Positions 22,600-33,135 of a stretch of 64,000 bases of DNA are shown piece by piece. Origin of the DNA: Amblyomma americanum. Its lineage: Eukaryota > Arthropoda > Arachnida > Ixodida > Ixodidae. The notes under the pieces were generated by a model. The model had not been told where the DNA came from and did no database searches. It saw nothing but the letters and a program-made list of their open reading frames with translations. Position 1 is the stretch's first letter. Every line of letters begins with the position of its first letter. Where the stretch lies: NCBI RefSeq assembly GCF_052857255.1, contig NC_135498.1:162684124-162748123 (forward strand), given 5' to 3'. Made by a program: the position numbers and the translations under genes.

Positions 22600-23000
22600 G
22601 CCGATACCGAAATCCACACTTACGCCAGTAGCCTACGTCTCGGTGCCCTCCTAGTCTAGAGAAAAGATGGGCAGGAACACGTGATAGCTTACGCTAGCCG
22701 GTAGTTATCAAAAGCGGAAGGCAATTATTCTACAACCGAAAAGGAATGCCTCGCCATCGTTTGGGCCACAGCGAAATTTCACCCTTACCTATATGGCAGG
22801 CCCTTAAAAGTGGTCAGCCACCATCACTCATTGTGTTGGCTAGCTAACTTAAAGGACCCCTCAGGACGGCTGGCACGGTGGAGCCTCAGGCTACAAGAAT
22901 ACGACATCACTGTAACCTACAAGTCCGGACGAAATCACTCAGATGCCGATTGCCTATCACGCGCCCGCATTGACCCACCGGCGCAAGATGACGACGATGA
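22600..23000 (+). pseudogene. Gypsy element 3 RNase H
   Basis: The expected HTDASS motif reads IHTYASSLRLGALLV (first catalytic Asp is Tyr; codon TAC). After stops at 22657 and 22702 comes [19 protein letters not shown]. The usual VVSDHHSLCW reads VVSHHHSLCW (Asp to His). Two of the domain's acidic sites are therefore lost. The tethering end HSDADCLSRARI is present. Confidence 0.85.
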
Positions 23001-24245
23001 CGACATCTACCTTGGAATAATAAGCGCGGAAGACTTCGCCGAACAGCAACGAGGAGACCAAGAGCTAAAAGCCCTAGTCGATTATTTGGAAGGGCACACC
23101 GACGTTGTCCCTAGGGCATTTAAGCGTGAATTGTCTTTGTTCCCGCTTCAAAACAACCTACTCGCGAAGAACCTCTCACCAGCCCGCGCCAAATATCTTC
23201 TTATTGTTCCGTCGGCGCTGTGTCCAGGAGTACTGCACGCCGTACATGACGATCCGACCGCTGGGCACCTCGGTTTCTCCCGGACGCTATCAAGGATACA
23301 AGAAAGATATTACTGGCCACACCTAACTGCCGATGTCGCCCGTTACGTCAAGACACGCCGAGACTGTCAGCGACGCAAGACACTACCGACAAGGCCAGCG
23401 GGATTACTACAGCCGATCAAGCCTCCTTACCGACCTTTTCAGCAGATGGGGATGATCTTGCTGGGACCGTTTCCGACATCAACTTGCGGAAATATGTGGA
23501 TCGTCATGGCGACGGACTATCTCACCCGCTTCGCTGAAACTAAAGCTCTGCCGACAGGCAGCGCAGCCGAAGTGGCAAAATTTTTCGTCGAGAACATCCT
23601 GCTGCTACATGGTGCTCCAGAAGTCATCACCGACTGAGGAACGGCTTTTAGAGCAGAGCTCACGCAAGCCATTCTGCAATACAGCCAGACAAGTCAAAGG
23701 AGGACAACTGCCTACCATCCGCAGACGAATGGTCTCACGGAGCGCCTGAACAAGACCTTCGCCGACATGCTAGCAATGTACGTCGACGTCGAGCACAAGA
23801 CATGGGATGCGGTGCTACCGTACGTAACACTCGCTTACAACACGGCGGTGCAAGAAACAACACAGATCACATCATTTAGGCTGGTTTACGGCAGGAACCC
23901 GACGACGACGCTCGATGCCATGCTGCCGCACGTCACTGACGCGGAAAATCTTGACGTCGCTACCTATCTCCAGCGCGGCGAAGAAGCTCGACAGTTCGCC
24001 CGCCTACAGATCAAGAACCAGCAGCGTACCGACAGCCGACACTACAACCTGAGTCGACGCTTCGTCGAGTACCAGCCCGGCGGCCGTGTTTGGGTATGGA
24101 CCCCGATACGCCGACGAGGACTGAGTGATAAACTATTGCGACGCTATTTCCGACCTTACAAGGTCATTCGACGTATTGGCTCACTGGACTATGAGGTCGT
24201 GCCAGACGGCATTTTGCATTCACAGCGGCGCCGCGCACGATCTTA
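23001..24245 (+). pseudogene. Gypsy element 3 integrase
   Basis: Zinc-binding region: VHDDPTAGHLGFSRTLSRIQ then VKTRRDCQRRK, with one of the two Cys replaced by Arg. In the core the first catalytic Asp is Ile (GMILLGPFP) and the second is retained but followed by a stop (VITD, then TGA in place of an Arg codon, 23635-23637). The Glu is retained (YHPQTNGLTERLNK). The C-terminus includes LVYGRNPTTTLDAML and a GPY/F-type RRYFRPYKVIRRIGSLDYEV. No env-like gene follows. Confidence 0.88.
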
Positions 24246-24385
24246 AGTGGTACACGTGGTGCGCCTTAAACCTGTTTACGGACGCTGACGAACTTCCTTA
24301 TTTTTGTTGTTTTCTTTGCTACGAGTGCTTTTCTTTATTTCGTTTGTTTGCAGCATCGGGGCGATGCTTTTCAGGGGGGGGGGTA

Positions 24386-24802
24386 ATTACACGTAATTAT
24401 CTTTATCTGGCGACCACGTTTCGCTGCCTAACAAGTGTTATCGCACAGCGCGGGACGCGCCTGCGTCTATCCGAAGTTTCTGACAAGTCATCGATGCTTC
24501 TATTCGCTGTCTTTGTAGCCGAACGTTATGTTATCTGATTTCATCGCCTGACGCAAATGGTGTAGAACTTTGTGGAAGGCACGCGGGTCCCGACGATTAG
24601 TCTCGAACATTCAACGACTGCTATATAACAGCCGACGCGCTTGACCCGCGGATCAGATTTTCGACGATCGCCGACCGTGTTCGCCGCTACCGTTGTGCTG
24701 TAAGTGTAGCCTCTTTTTGTGGGCACAGGTTTGCCCAATAAAAGTTAGTTTTGTCTTTCACAGTATTGCTACTGTGTTCTTCAACGTCACCACCACGTGA
24801 CA
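24386..24802 (+). repeat. 3' LTR of Gypsy element 3
   Basis: Preceded by a G10 polypurine tract (24374-24383). The expected TG start appears as TT, and the end is CCACGTGACA at 24802. It holds a TATA box (tatataa, 24622-24628) and AATAAA (24737-24742), so promoter and polyadenylation signals are both present. No matching 5' LTR is found at the left end of the element. Confidence 0.75.
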
Positions 24803-24990
24803 ATATGTGTAAATGATACATTCGCCCTGTGGCGAAACTTTCAGCACACGAAGAACAGCAGGCCGCCAACTCTTGTCGATCCATCTATCGTCAAAGAGCG
24901 ATAAGTTTTTAGCTTCTGCCACGTTTCCTGAAGAGCATTTAGGTCTACACTTAGTTCAATGGTTAAACAACCTAAATCTGTTGAAGCGGA
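24803..24990 (-). pseudogene. LINE copy B endonuclease N-terminal part
   Basis: The minus strand contains DLNALQETWQK (LQE-T, the conserved early endonuclease Glu), followed in a shifted frame by ECIIYTY directly at the Gypsy junction. The continuation FPTGAHDIRPLDSFL lies at 19500-19557. Confidence 0.7.
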
Positions 24991-25149
24991 AAGCATTGAC
25001 CCGCAGTTCCACTGCTAGACTTTCAGCGCCCCCTATTCTGCTGAAAGAGCTGAAGCGGCTACCGCCTATTACAAAATACTGTCTGAGTGGAAAGTTTAGG
25101 TGATTCTTTTTCGTCTTTGTCTGAGGGCAAGACGGACTAGCAACACTTA

Positions 25150-26080
25150 GCGGAGACCCATTGCGCGTTTGAGCGCACCTCTCAGCCTCCATGTGAACGC
25201 ACTCTGCAGATGATACTTCTGCCACAGTGTGATTTGGATGTCCGGTTGGAGGAGTCGACAAAAGCTCTGAGTGAGTTGCGATGGGCACAGAAGTTTGGGG
25301 AGTAAGAACCAAGGTTGAAGAGATTGTTCCACAAAGAGGAGCAGTGGAAGTTTGAAACCAATTGGACATCTGTGAGGCCATGACCTGCGAAATGCACGCA
25401 GATAGATTCTCTACCTAACAATCCATGGCACTCGTCATAGCTATCTCCACCGCCGCAGCTATCGCGTGCGGTAAGGTGGAACCCACAACAGTTGCATAGC
25501 GCGCTGCCACACTGGAATAGCCAGACGCCCTATCCTTTATAGCTGCAAATACCTCTCGTCTTGTGCACCCGCGCTCGTAAATTATACTGGGAACAAATGC
25601 GCTACAAGCGACACAAAAAGGACACATACAGACGGCACACGGCCGTGTGTATGGGTCCTTTTTGTGTCGCTTGTAGCGCATTTGTTCCCAGTATGATCAA
25701 CCAACTAGCCCCTGTAATAGCTTTGCTGACCTCGTAAATTAACTCCAGCACTTGAACTTCATCAGGCCGCGCTGGACCATCAGTACGGCTTGCTGAGTGG
25801 CCCCCACCACAAAACAGCACTTTTCGTGCTCAGAACACCCAGCAAGTTCATGGCTTTCTTTGCACGAACCACAATGAAAACTCCATATACAGGCGTTGGC
25901 ACTATGGCTAAACGTCCAGCAATTGCGGGACTGTAGAGGAATGTAAACTGATTGGCACAAAAAAAAAATCAATGGCCACAACTAGACTTCAGATGGGCAA
26001 GTCTGCCCCGGACACGTAGCTATAACTGTCTCGGTTGGTACCTTCGTCACGTCCTGTATTCGGCTGCATCGGTGAATGGC
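25150..26080 (-). pseudogene. LINE copy B ORF1 (gag-like, CCHC)
   Basis: Starting near a Met at about 26075 (MQPNTGRDEGTNRDSYSYV), the minus strand proceeds over frame changes to PLQSRNCWTFSHSANACIWS and FHCGSCKESHELAGCSEHEK (25800-25925). These give C-x2-C-x4-H-x4-C-like knuckles typical of LINE ORF1 RNA-binding proteins. A further stretch, CTRREVFAAIKDRASGYSSV (25480-25570), lies on the other side of the foldback insertion. The C-terminal portion is Ser/Thr/Pro-rich. It is broken by frameshifts. Confidence 0.65.
25585..25730 (+). mobile_element. Penelope-like foldback insertion with 11 bp target duplication
   Basis: The sequence ctcgtaaatta occurs at 25574-25584 and again at 25731-25741, flanking a 146 bp insertion in LINE ORF1. 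The insert has a near-perfect inverted repeat: tactgggaacaaatgcgcta at 25585 and its complement ending at about 25694, arms of roughly 40 bp or more around a short centre. The 3' part (tatgatcaaccaactagccc) resembles the sequence after the terminal arm of the Penelope-like element near 49200. Target-primed insertion of a severely truncated Penelope-like copy with an inverted tail is the simplest reading. Confidence 0.55.
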
Positions 26081-26410
26081 GCTCACGCCAGCCGAAGTTA
26101 GTTTAAGGTCTCAGGCGCGCTCCGTCGTGGGTCCACACCGCTGACTAATCGTTTAGAACACGCCAGATGAAGAGGTATAACGCGCTCACCAGGTGATTGG
26201 TGAGGATACCGGTACAGCCCAGGCGTTATAAGGTCTGGCTTAGCCCCCATTCACGGGAACAAGCGCAACCGGGATGCTGCTTACTCCGCCATGGAAGATG
26301 CAATCAAGTGACAACTCATCAGGGCTGAGACAGGACGACCAGGGGGAGCTCCCTTGGCCTGGGGACCTTGTGGCCATCAGCCTACGTTCCCGTGTTCAGT
26401 CGCCCTAGAA

Positions 26411-27240
26411 AACAACAAAAGAACGCAGGAAATCAATACAAAATTAAAGATCAAATGCAGCACCGCCTGGTACTTAGCCGCAACCTAACAGAGATGGCAC
26501 CAGTCGTGGCAATGGCGGCAGCTTTCCGCAACATTTAAGTTGTTGCTGTGGCTGTTTGCCTCATAAAATGGCACATACCCGCAAAGTGCATTGGCCATAA
26601 GCAAGCAGTGGCGATGATAATGATCATGATGATGATGTCCTGAGGCTTAATGGCACACACCAACGGCGGCCAGGGTGCATTGGCCAGGCTGCATTCCGGA
26701 TACAAGCGCACTCATGAAGAAGGAGTGGAGTATTTGGATAATTTTACGTCTTAGACTAGAATTTGTACAAAAAAAGAAAAGGAACTAAAAACACAGTAGT
26801 GAACACTCAATACAGCATAGGAATCTGCGTGATATAATTATATAATCATGAATATATTCGCACACTGGTTTCAGGGCATTCCACTTCGCGCTTGCCCCGA
26901 TGGATGACTAATCGGAGCAGATAGAGGAAGCCCTAATCTAGCGAGCGGAATCTTCAAGTAAATTTTACGGAGAGAAGCGAACATCCAGAATTGACATTTC
27001 GAATAATCTTCGTCCTCCTCCTCGCTGAACCGCGGTCCAAACATGGACGATTATGCGCAGAAAAGAAAAAAGTTGCCAATAATTCCTTACCGCTGTTTGG
27101 GAGACCTGTTTAGCTTCCTATAATTCTTCGCCTTGTATTTGTTTCGCAGGTGATTTCTTGTTGTGAACGCAGAGGTTTTTTTTATTTCATGCTCGTGGGT
27201 TTTTGGAGTCGGGTTAATTAGAAGAAGCAAACAGCATCGC
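26411..27240. other. No gene seen; one short LINE tail
   Basis: At about 26605-26700 a GATGAT repeat precedes tcctgaggcttaatggcaca, the reverse complement of a LINE tail also present at 54030-54065. The remainder is anonymous. Confidence 0.45.
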
Positions 27241-27256
27241 CTCCAGGCTGTCTCTC

Positions 27257-27446
27257 GTGACGCATCGACGAGCTGGCTCGATGGAGAACGTTATCAACGC
27301 CGCACCTCTGGAAGAGAGCCAGGTCTCCAGTATCAGTGATCTGGCAACCATCGCGGAGGACTATGAAGGCGCGGTAGATGAGGGCACAGTTCGGTTAACC
27401 GAGGTTCTGAAGGACCCGGGTCCAGGATGTCGGCTCAAGCGGCCTT
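27257..27446 (+). CDS. Candidate host exon 1 (unrecognised, low confidence)
   Basis: An open stretch beginning MTHRRAGSMENVINAAPLEE, acidic and low-complexity-free, that reads into a good splice-donor-like site (CTT|GTGAGTGC at 27446/27447). It lacks transposon motifs, and its composition is more GC-rich than the surroundings. A possible upstream acceptor is gcctccag ending near 27247. The encoded segment is Glu/Asp-rich (SDLATIAEDYEGAVDEGT) and was not matched to a family. It may simply be chance. Confidence 0.3.
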
Positions 27447-27742
27447 GTGAGTGCTGCGATTGAGTCTCCGACGCAAAAATGGGAAAGAAGTTTCCGAGAC
27501 TTCTTCCAGCTTACAGCCTTCCTCTCTTTGACATTGACGCTCGACTTTTTTTAATCGCTGGACATTTGGACCGGCACCGGTATTCGAATCTAGTTTCTCC
27601 TAAACATGACGCGAATGCACTCACCCTTTACCATCAATGTGCTTTAAAGAATCTACTAGAGAATACATTGCATCAGAATAAATGGCAGGGTGTTAACTCT
27701 GAAGTTTTCCTTCCTTTTTTGTATGCACACCCGTCCACGGAG

Positions 27743-27982
27743 ACCTTTGGAGAGCCGGCCGGCTGGAGTAGCTCCAATGAGCCCGAGTCTGTCTCTGCTC
27801 CGACCCTCTCGGCGAGGAAGACTCCCCGGATCATCTCGGCGGCACCCTCGCTGCTGGCGCTGACGCGGTCTCTGCCGTCTCCCGGTCGCCTGTCGCCGCT
27901 TTCCGACGACGAGCAGCGGATGCTGCCTCCGCTCGTAGAGGTGGAAAGCAGTCGCGCCATGACTGGGATCCCTTCGCGCCAG
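27743..27982 (+). CDS. Candidate host exon 2 (unrecognised, low confidence)
   Basis: Within a longer open frame (27479-28018) the second half is GC-rich and reads as a Ser/Pro/Leu-rich linker (SLPSPGRLSPLSDDEQRMLP). It ends at a donor-like CAG|GTGCGG (27982/27983) that leaves the codon complete. An AG at 27741-27742 could be the acceptor, but its pyrimidine tract is poor and its phase does not match exon 1. The abrupt change in base composition at about 27740 from AT-rich to GC-rich is the best sign that a coding exon starts there. Confidence 0.33.
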
Positions 27983-28018
27983 GTGCGGCTGATGCACTCC
28001 ATGAACTTGGCGCTCTGA

Positions 28019-30200
28019 CATTACAGGCTTGCAGTGATTACGCCGAGTGTATCGCGGCAGTTTCAGGGCTCTGCCGTTTCAACGAAGGCTGCAACGTTTA
28101 TCATATGCCGCCCGATACGCGAGCACCATAAGCATGCGTCGGACGAATGTGCCGGGAAGGTAAAATCTAAATATCTCTAGCATAAACCAGCACCTTCGAA
28201 GGTGAGGTAAGAAATCACAGGCAGCCTCTTCAAGAGCACGACGGAAGAATTAATTTCGGACACGATACTTTCGAACCGCTCTCTTTCCTGTATATCCGCT
28301 CAGCACGACGCAACGAGGCAGTAAGCCCACCTCTCAGATACGGTCAACAGGCACCAAATAACCAGTGCACGCACTGGGTCAGTCGCTGGGCTTGCAATTC
28401 ATTCGGAATGTTAACACACACAGTTGTGCTCTTCATATACGAGAAAGTTGGGCCCCTCGTTGTGTCTTCTGTACCAAAGTGTTGCATCCCTTGAGCGTGT
28501 ACTCAGCAGGCATGCGCCCACGACGTGCTCCCTTTGACGATATCTTCACCGTTGCTAACATGTGGCATACTACTGAGAAAGGCTATTCTCATTCGCTTCT
28601 CGAAGAGAAAATCGCCGCCTTGTGCAAAATCTGTTGCGCATGCGCGATACTGCAGCCTATCTTCTTTGTTTAGCACTTTATGTTGCGCTCTGTATCAGCC
28701 GGCGACGTCAGCTAATTCAAGCCGCTTTTTCTTAACCCCGCACCATCTGCTGCAACCGGCCGACAGAGGCCTTCCGAAAGATTACAGATGTGCCAAGCAG
28801 CCTTTCGATCGAAACATACTGGCGGGGTTATCCTCTGCTCCACCCAGTGTTTCGTGATGTCAAACATGTTAAGTGCCACATGGTTACTGCGCCCACCTGT
28901 CGTGAGAACCACATTTCTTTTCGTAACTCAATAGAAGTATTTCCTTCATGCTAAACGAATGAGACTTAACATCACGCTCTCCAATTGCGTTCCTTGAACA
29001 GGCTGTATTATTGCAAAACATTGCTTGCGCATGTTATGAAATATGGCGCCGCTATTCACGTGTGATCGCCGCAAGTGAATTCGGTAAAACTTGTTTTTTA
29101 TAACACCGCACTTTAATTTTGCTGCACACGTGCGCCGAACCATCTGAAAGGAAGCACGGTCCCAGTCGCAAAAATCAGCACCACGAAATAATTGTAGACC
29201 CCGGCACAGGTCATATGGCTGCCATTTGCTTAATATACTATCCTCTTTGAGAAAAAAAGAGTAGGGCAATCCGGGGGTATTACCTGCACCAGACAGTTCA
29301 CTCGTAACTGTTAACCCGATGAAACCAAATGTCAGAGATGAATCACACGAACGAAAATCTAAGGTTCAAATCATTACTTTGCAGCACATCCTCTACATGT
29401 GCATATCTCAGTTGGAGCACAGTGCATTGCATTAGCTGAGCAACTCCTGGCTCGATCTTTTGAGTGGCGCAATGCTCTTCGCGTGATTTTAACTCCCCCT
29501 GCCAAACAGTCCTGAGGCAGGAATAAAACATCATAACTGGAACTTCGATTGTTGGCGTAAAGCATTGCCAGCAAAGAAGCGATGCAGTCACTGGTATTGC
29601 ATGACGAGTTCGAAACCCCTACGACTTTGCTTGAAATTTAACTGAGAACTTTTCACGTGACGGCGGCGTATCGGTGAGTGATACGTACGGTTAAATTCCA
29701 ACCCCTAGTCCTGTCCGCCTTGTTACGATCAAGGAAACGAAACAGGTTCCTAGCACGCCGTGCAGTACCTGTACCTGGTTAATAAATGTGTCGCTTCTTT
29801 TTGTGTTTTATCTCTGGTCCAAGAAATTTTACTCGAACCTTTCAGTATTAAACTTTTCTTGGTGTATATAATTTAGCGTATTATTTTTTTGTAATCGCCT
29901 TTCCAGCCGTCAGAATTTTCTTACTTACACATGAACGCGAATAATTCTGCGACAGCCACGGCACCAATATGACTGCGTTGACAGTTGGATGCTACAGATG
30001 GTTGCGCCGAATTTATTGTGTTGAAACAAAGTACTCGTTTCAAAACATTTCTTTTCCAGTGCCCCTCTATCCTACAAAGCCGTTGCCTGCTACTTAAGAG
30101 CTGTCATGAAGCAAGAGGCTTCAGACGCCGCCTCTGGTATTGTAGGCGGCGCAAAAGAATGTCAACAGGATTAAGAAATAATGGAACAAATACTTGAGTC
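28019..30200. other. No gene seen
   Basis: About 2.2 kb of moderate GC content with short frames only. No transposon signature was recognised. Confidence 0.45.
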
Positions 30201-30214
30201 CAATGGGGTCCTAA

Positions 30215-30451
30215 ATGAAGCGCCGCCGCTACGCAACGCAGGCCTCCGCCGAGCTGTATGATCTCACCGGTGCCCATCGCATCTCGGCTGAGCCTTTGCC
30301 GCCACGGCTGTCAAGGCTTGCGCGCTGCTTCCTGGTGGCGGTCGCCGTGCTGTGCATCGGGTCTGCGCTGCTAGCCCTGGTCGCATGGAGGCTGGACAGC
30401 GATCCACTAGGCAACGACCTAGTGCAGAACGTGTCCGGACTGGTGCCATGA
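30215..30451 (+). CDS. Candidate membrane-anchor exon (type II-like topology)
   Basis: A 78-codon frame with a basic N-terminal part (MKRRR; RLSRLAR at 31-37), one clear hydrophobic segment at residues 36-58 (FLVAVAVLCIGSALLALVAW) and a possible N-glycosylation site NVS at 72-74. The positive-inside rule predicts a cytosolic N-terminus. A gcaacgcag acceptor-like site at 30241 would give an exon in phase with the 27982 donor. The frame ends in TGA (30449-30451), but the same frame continues another 30 or so codons (AKAKDSAEAQNLPS), so either this is a pseudo-exon or the stop is real. The family was not recognised. Confidence 0.35.
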   Translation: MKRRRYATQASAELYDLTGAHRISAEPLPPRLSRLARCFLVAVAVLCIGSALLALVAWRLDSDPLGNDLVQNVSGLVP

Positions 30452-30544
30452 CTGGACAGGCTCGCCTCGACCGCCAAGGCAAAAGACTCGGCTGAGGCCC
30501 AAAATCTGCCATCCGCGACGGGTCAGCCGCGGTGGCTGCAGCGC

Positions 30545-31605
30545 GGATAGTCGGCCTTGTCTTATGGCCACCACTGTAAACGCTGTTTGATGATGTCCAC
30601 GCGTTCTCGATTAGAAGAGAAAATGTTATTGATGACGTGGCTGTTCATGGACAAATTACATTGTCCTCTGCATTCAATGATTCAGGTTAGAAAGAAAACT
30701 TCATTTCTCTGCAAAGATGTCAACGACAAAAATACGATAATGAGTTACGAGAACGTCTTTAATCGGGTCATTTGAAAAGACTGGACACCATCAGCGCCGC
30801 CTACTGCCCTTTTTTCTTCCATCTCACCGTGACGCAGGCCACCCTGAAGGATAGTGGTGGGAGTTAGGCTGCCGTAGGCACCGTAGTTGTATGTAACTTT
30901 TCTTGTGTCGATTTTCGCGGTAATGAAATCTTTGATTGCTGGCAATCTTTGTGAAAGTAAACAAAGACGAAAGATACACGTTCAGTATTAGTTACATTAT
31001 CACATAATAACCGCAGAAGAGTCCCGGAGCTGCCCTTAAAATAAAAAATTATTCATCGCTAAGTTATTTTCCTCTTACATGTGGTACCGACGAACGGTGA
31101 AACGAGAGGAACCTCATTCATTAGGCTGGAGTGAGAATGCTAATTACAATGAGTGTAAAATGCCCGTTACGTCACTTTCGCGGTTGTAGTATAGATGATT
31201 TCGATAATTTCTTATCATTGAGAGCCCAGAATAAAACACAATCGCAAAATTTAGAAAGGTTCTAGATTGCAAGCACGTCGAGAATAGCGTTTGCCCGGCC
31301 TGTAAATATCTAATAAATGGGCTGGACTCTCCTAAACACGAATAGTCGCTTGTACTGCCACGACCTAGGCCTTCATTAGGCGCCATTCATTTACTTTTTC
31401 TTTGATTAGGTAGAGCTGCTCTCTGTCCCATAGTTTCAATACCATTCGAGTGAAACAAATTGGTGACATCATGCTTACTTTTTATCTTGTTATTCCTTTT
31501 GGGGTGGAAAAACAATTACCGTAAACTAAGATATACCTATTGCGCTGCTGAGAAGTACCCATTTCCGCCAGTGCCGCGCCCTCGGAACCTTAAGTTTGTA
31601 TAAAA
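30545..31605. other. No gene seen
   Basis: AT-rich sequence without recognisable frames or element ends. Confidence 0.5.
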
Positions 31606-31617
31606 ACAGGTGTGAAT

Positions 31618-31840
31618 AGTTTTGGTTGTGGGGGGTTAACGTCCTAAAGCGATCCGGGCTATGAGGGACGCCGAATATTTCGAACGCCTGGAGTTCATTA
31701 ACTTGCAGTGACATCGGACAGTACACGGGCCTCTAGATTTTTACCTACCTCCATCGAAATTCGACCACCGCGGCCGTGATCGAGCCCGCTTCTTTCGGGT
31801 CAGCTGCCAAGGGCCATAACCATTCAGCCACCGCGGCGGC
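31618..31840 (-). mobile_element. Ruka-type tRNA-derived SINE with 12 bp target duplication
   Basis: Flanked by acaggtgtgaat at 31606-31617 and 31841-31852. On the minus strand it starts with a tRNA-like head (GCCGCCGCGGTGGCTGAATG with A-box position, and a degenerate B box ending in ATCACGGCC) followed by the conserved body read at 12137 and 35743. It matches the tick Ruka SINE pattern as I know it. Confidence 0.75.
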
Positions 31841-31852
31841 ACAGGTGTGAAT

Positions 31853-33130
31853 GAATGCGAAACTAGGACCTGTTTTTAGGAAACAATGCAGGCATTCAAA
31901 TTACATTTTTGCTTGCCAGGAGGGGCAGATATCAGAAGGGAAAAGGAAAAAAATCAATTCCTGAAGTAGAGGTCAGAGGTAACGTTAAAGAAATTGGCCG
32001 AGTCTGTGAGTGAAGCTGCGCTGGCGCACATGCTGGTACAAAGCATGCAGGTGCCCTATAGTGGAATGGCCCGAGCAGTTCACGAGGCCGAGGTCACCAC
32101 AAGCAGCTACGGGAAAGGGTAACTAAGGCAGCAAGTAGCGACCGTGATAAACTGGACGACAGCACGACAGACAATGAATCAACATCGGGAACGCCTGTGA
32201 AGAAAATGAAAAACTCTGTAGATTGTACGAACGTTCGCTTTTGATTCACTTGCCTGCCGCCCTGCTGCTCTTTCGTATAGCGATAGGATTTCATTTTGCA
32301 AGCGGTTCTTCCAGTACGGTCCAATTCGCGCTAATTTCTTCTAAACGAACGGTTGGTGCTAACAAAACAAACATATTAAAGTGAACGTCAATTCACCCGG
32401 CATTTGGGAACTGGGCACATCATCGATAAGGCTGATCGTTCGTCTATTTGAAAAATCGCACGAAAGACAACGGAAACTTTCATTGAAATGAAGGTCAAAT
32501 ATTGCACCTAGTTTTTACAAAGAGAAAGACCGACACGCAGTTCAGAAAATGCAGAGGGCGTTCTGTGCACTATAGCAATTTTTTAATTTCTGAAAAATTT
32601 TAGATATTCTGACAATAAGCCTTTAACTAATGGCTTCGCAAAAAAACACAACACAGTTGCAAATTGCTCAATGTGCTGGTTCAGCAAGAACATGTACCAG
32701 TACAGTTTTATTTCGAAGCTCTGTCATGCGTAGCGACAGAATGTAGCCTACGTGATAATTTTGGTATTTTGCAAAAACTATTTATAATTAGCCCTTCTAT
32801 TTTACCTTATACCAGCTCCTACATTAATAGACGGATATAGATGCGCTGTATTAATTTCTGCGCACACGTAACAGGCTGTCGTTTTTAGTTGTCTTTATTG
32901 TGCCACTTTGCTTAACAAGCTTGGCTTGATAGCAAGGAATGATTCGTTCCTATTAAAAAGAGGAAAGGTAAAACGGGATCTGTTACAAAATATTTGACTG
33001 TGAAGAAAATTTTTTACCTAACCGTTCTGTGGCGCCTGGCGCGAGGCGTCGGTGGTGAAATGGACTGACATGGTGCTCCGCCGATCCGACGGCCCTTCGC
33101 CTCACAGCGATGAGGTGGAAGGCCCACACA
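31853..33130. other. No gene seen
   Basis: AT-rich DNA. Short chance frames only. Confidence 0.5.
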
Positions 33131-33135
33131 CTCCG

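Larger units (their letters stand above)
19558..24802 (+). mobile_element. Ty3/Gypsy element 3, 5'-truncated, nested in LINE copy B
   Basis: Plus-strand element with gag, protease, RT, RNase H and integrase followed by a polypurine tract and a 3' LTR. The 5' LTR, leader and start of gag are absent: gag begins abruptly at about 19565. ATAT occurs at both junctions (19554-19557 and 24803-24806), and the interrupted LINE endonuclease continues across the insertion. Several frameshifts, stops and lost catalytic residues make it inactive. It is related to, but distinct from, Gypsy element 2. Confidence 0.9.
24803..26410 (-). mobile_element. LINE copy B, 5' segment (5' UTR, ORF1, endonuclease start)
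   Basis: This completes LINE copy B upstream of the Gypsy element 3 insertion. Minus-strand order is a GC-moderate 5' leader (about 26080-26410), ORF1 with CCHC knuckles, and the first part of ORF2. It is itself interrupted at 25585-25730 by a small foldback insertion. Summed over its three segments, minus inserts, copy B is roughly 5 kb, a plausible full length. The exact 5' end and flanking duplication were not identified. Confidence 0.75.

Noticed and set aside
12794..24245. Possible active retrovirus-like elements with an envelope gene
   Set aside because: Neither Gypsy element has a frame with signal peptide and fusion/transmembrane features after integrase, and both pol genes are broken.
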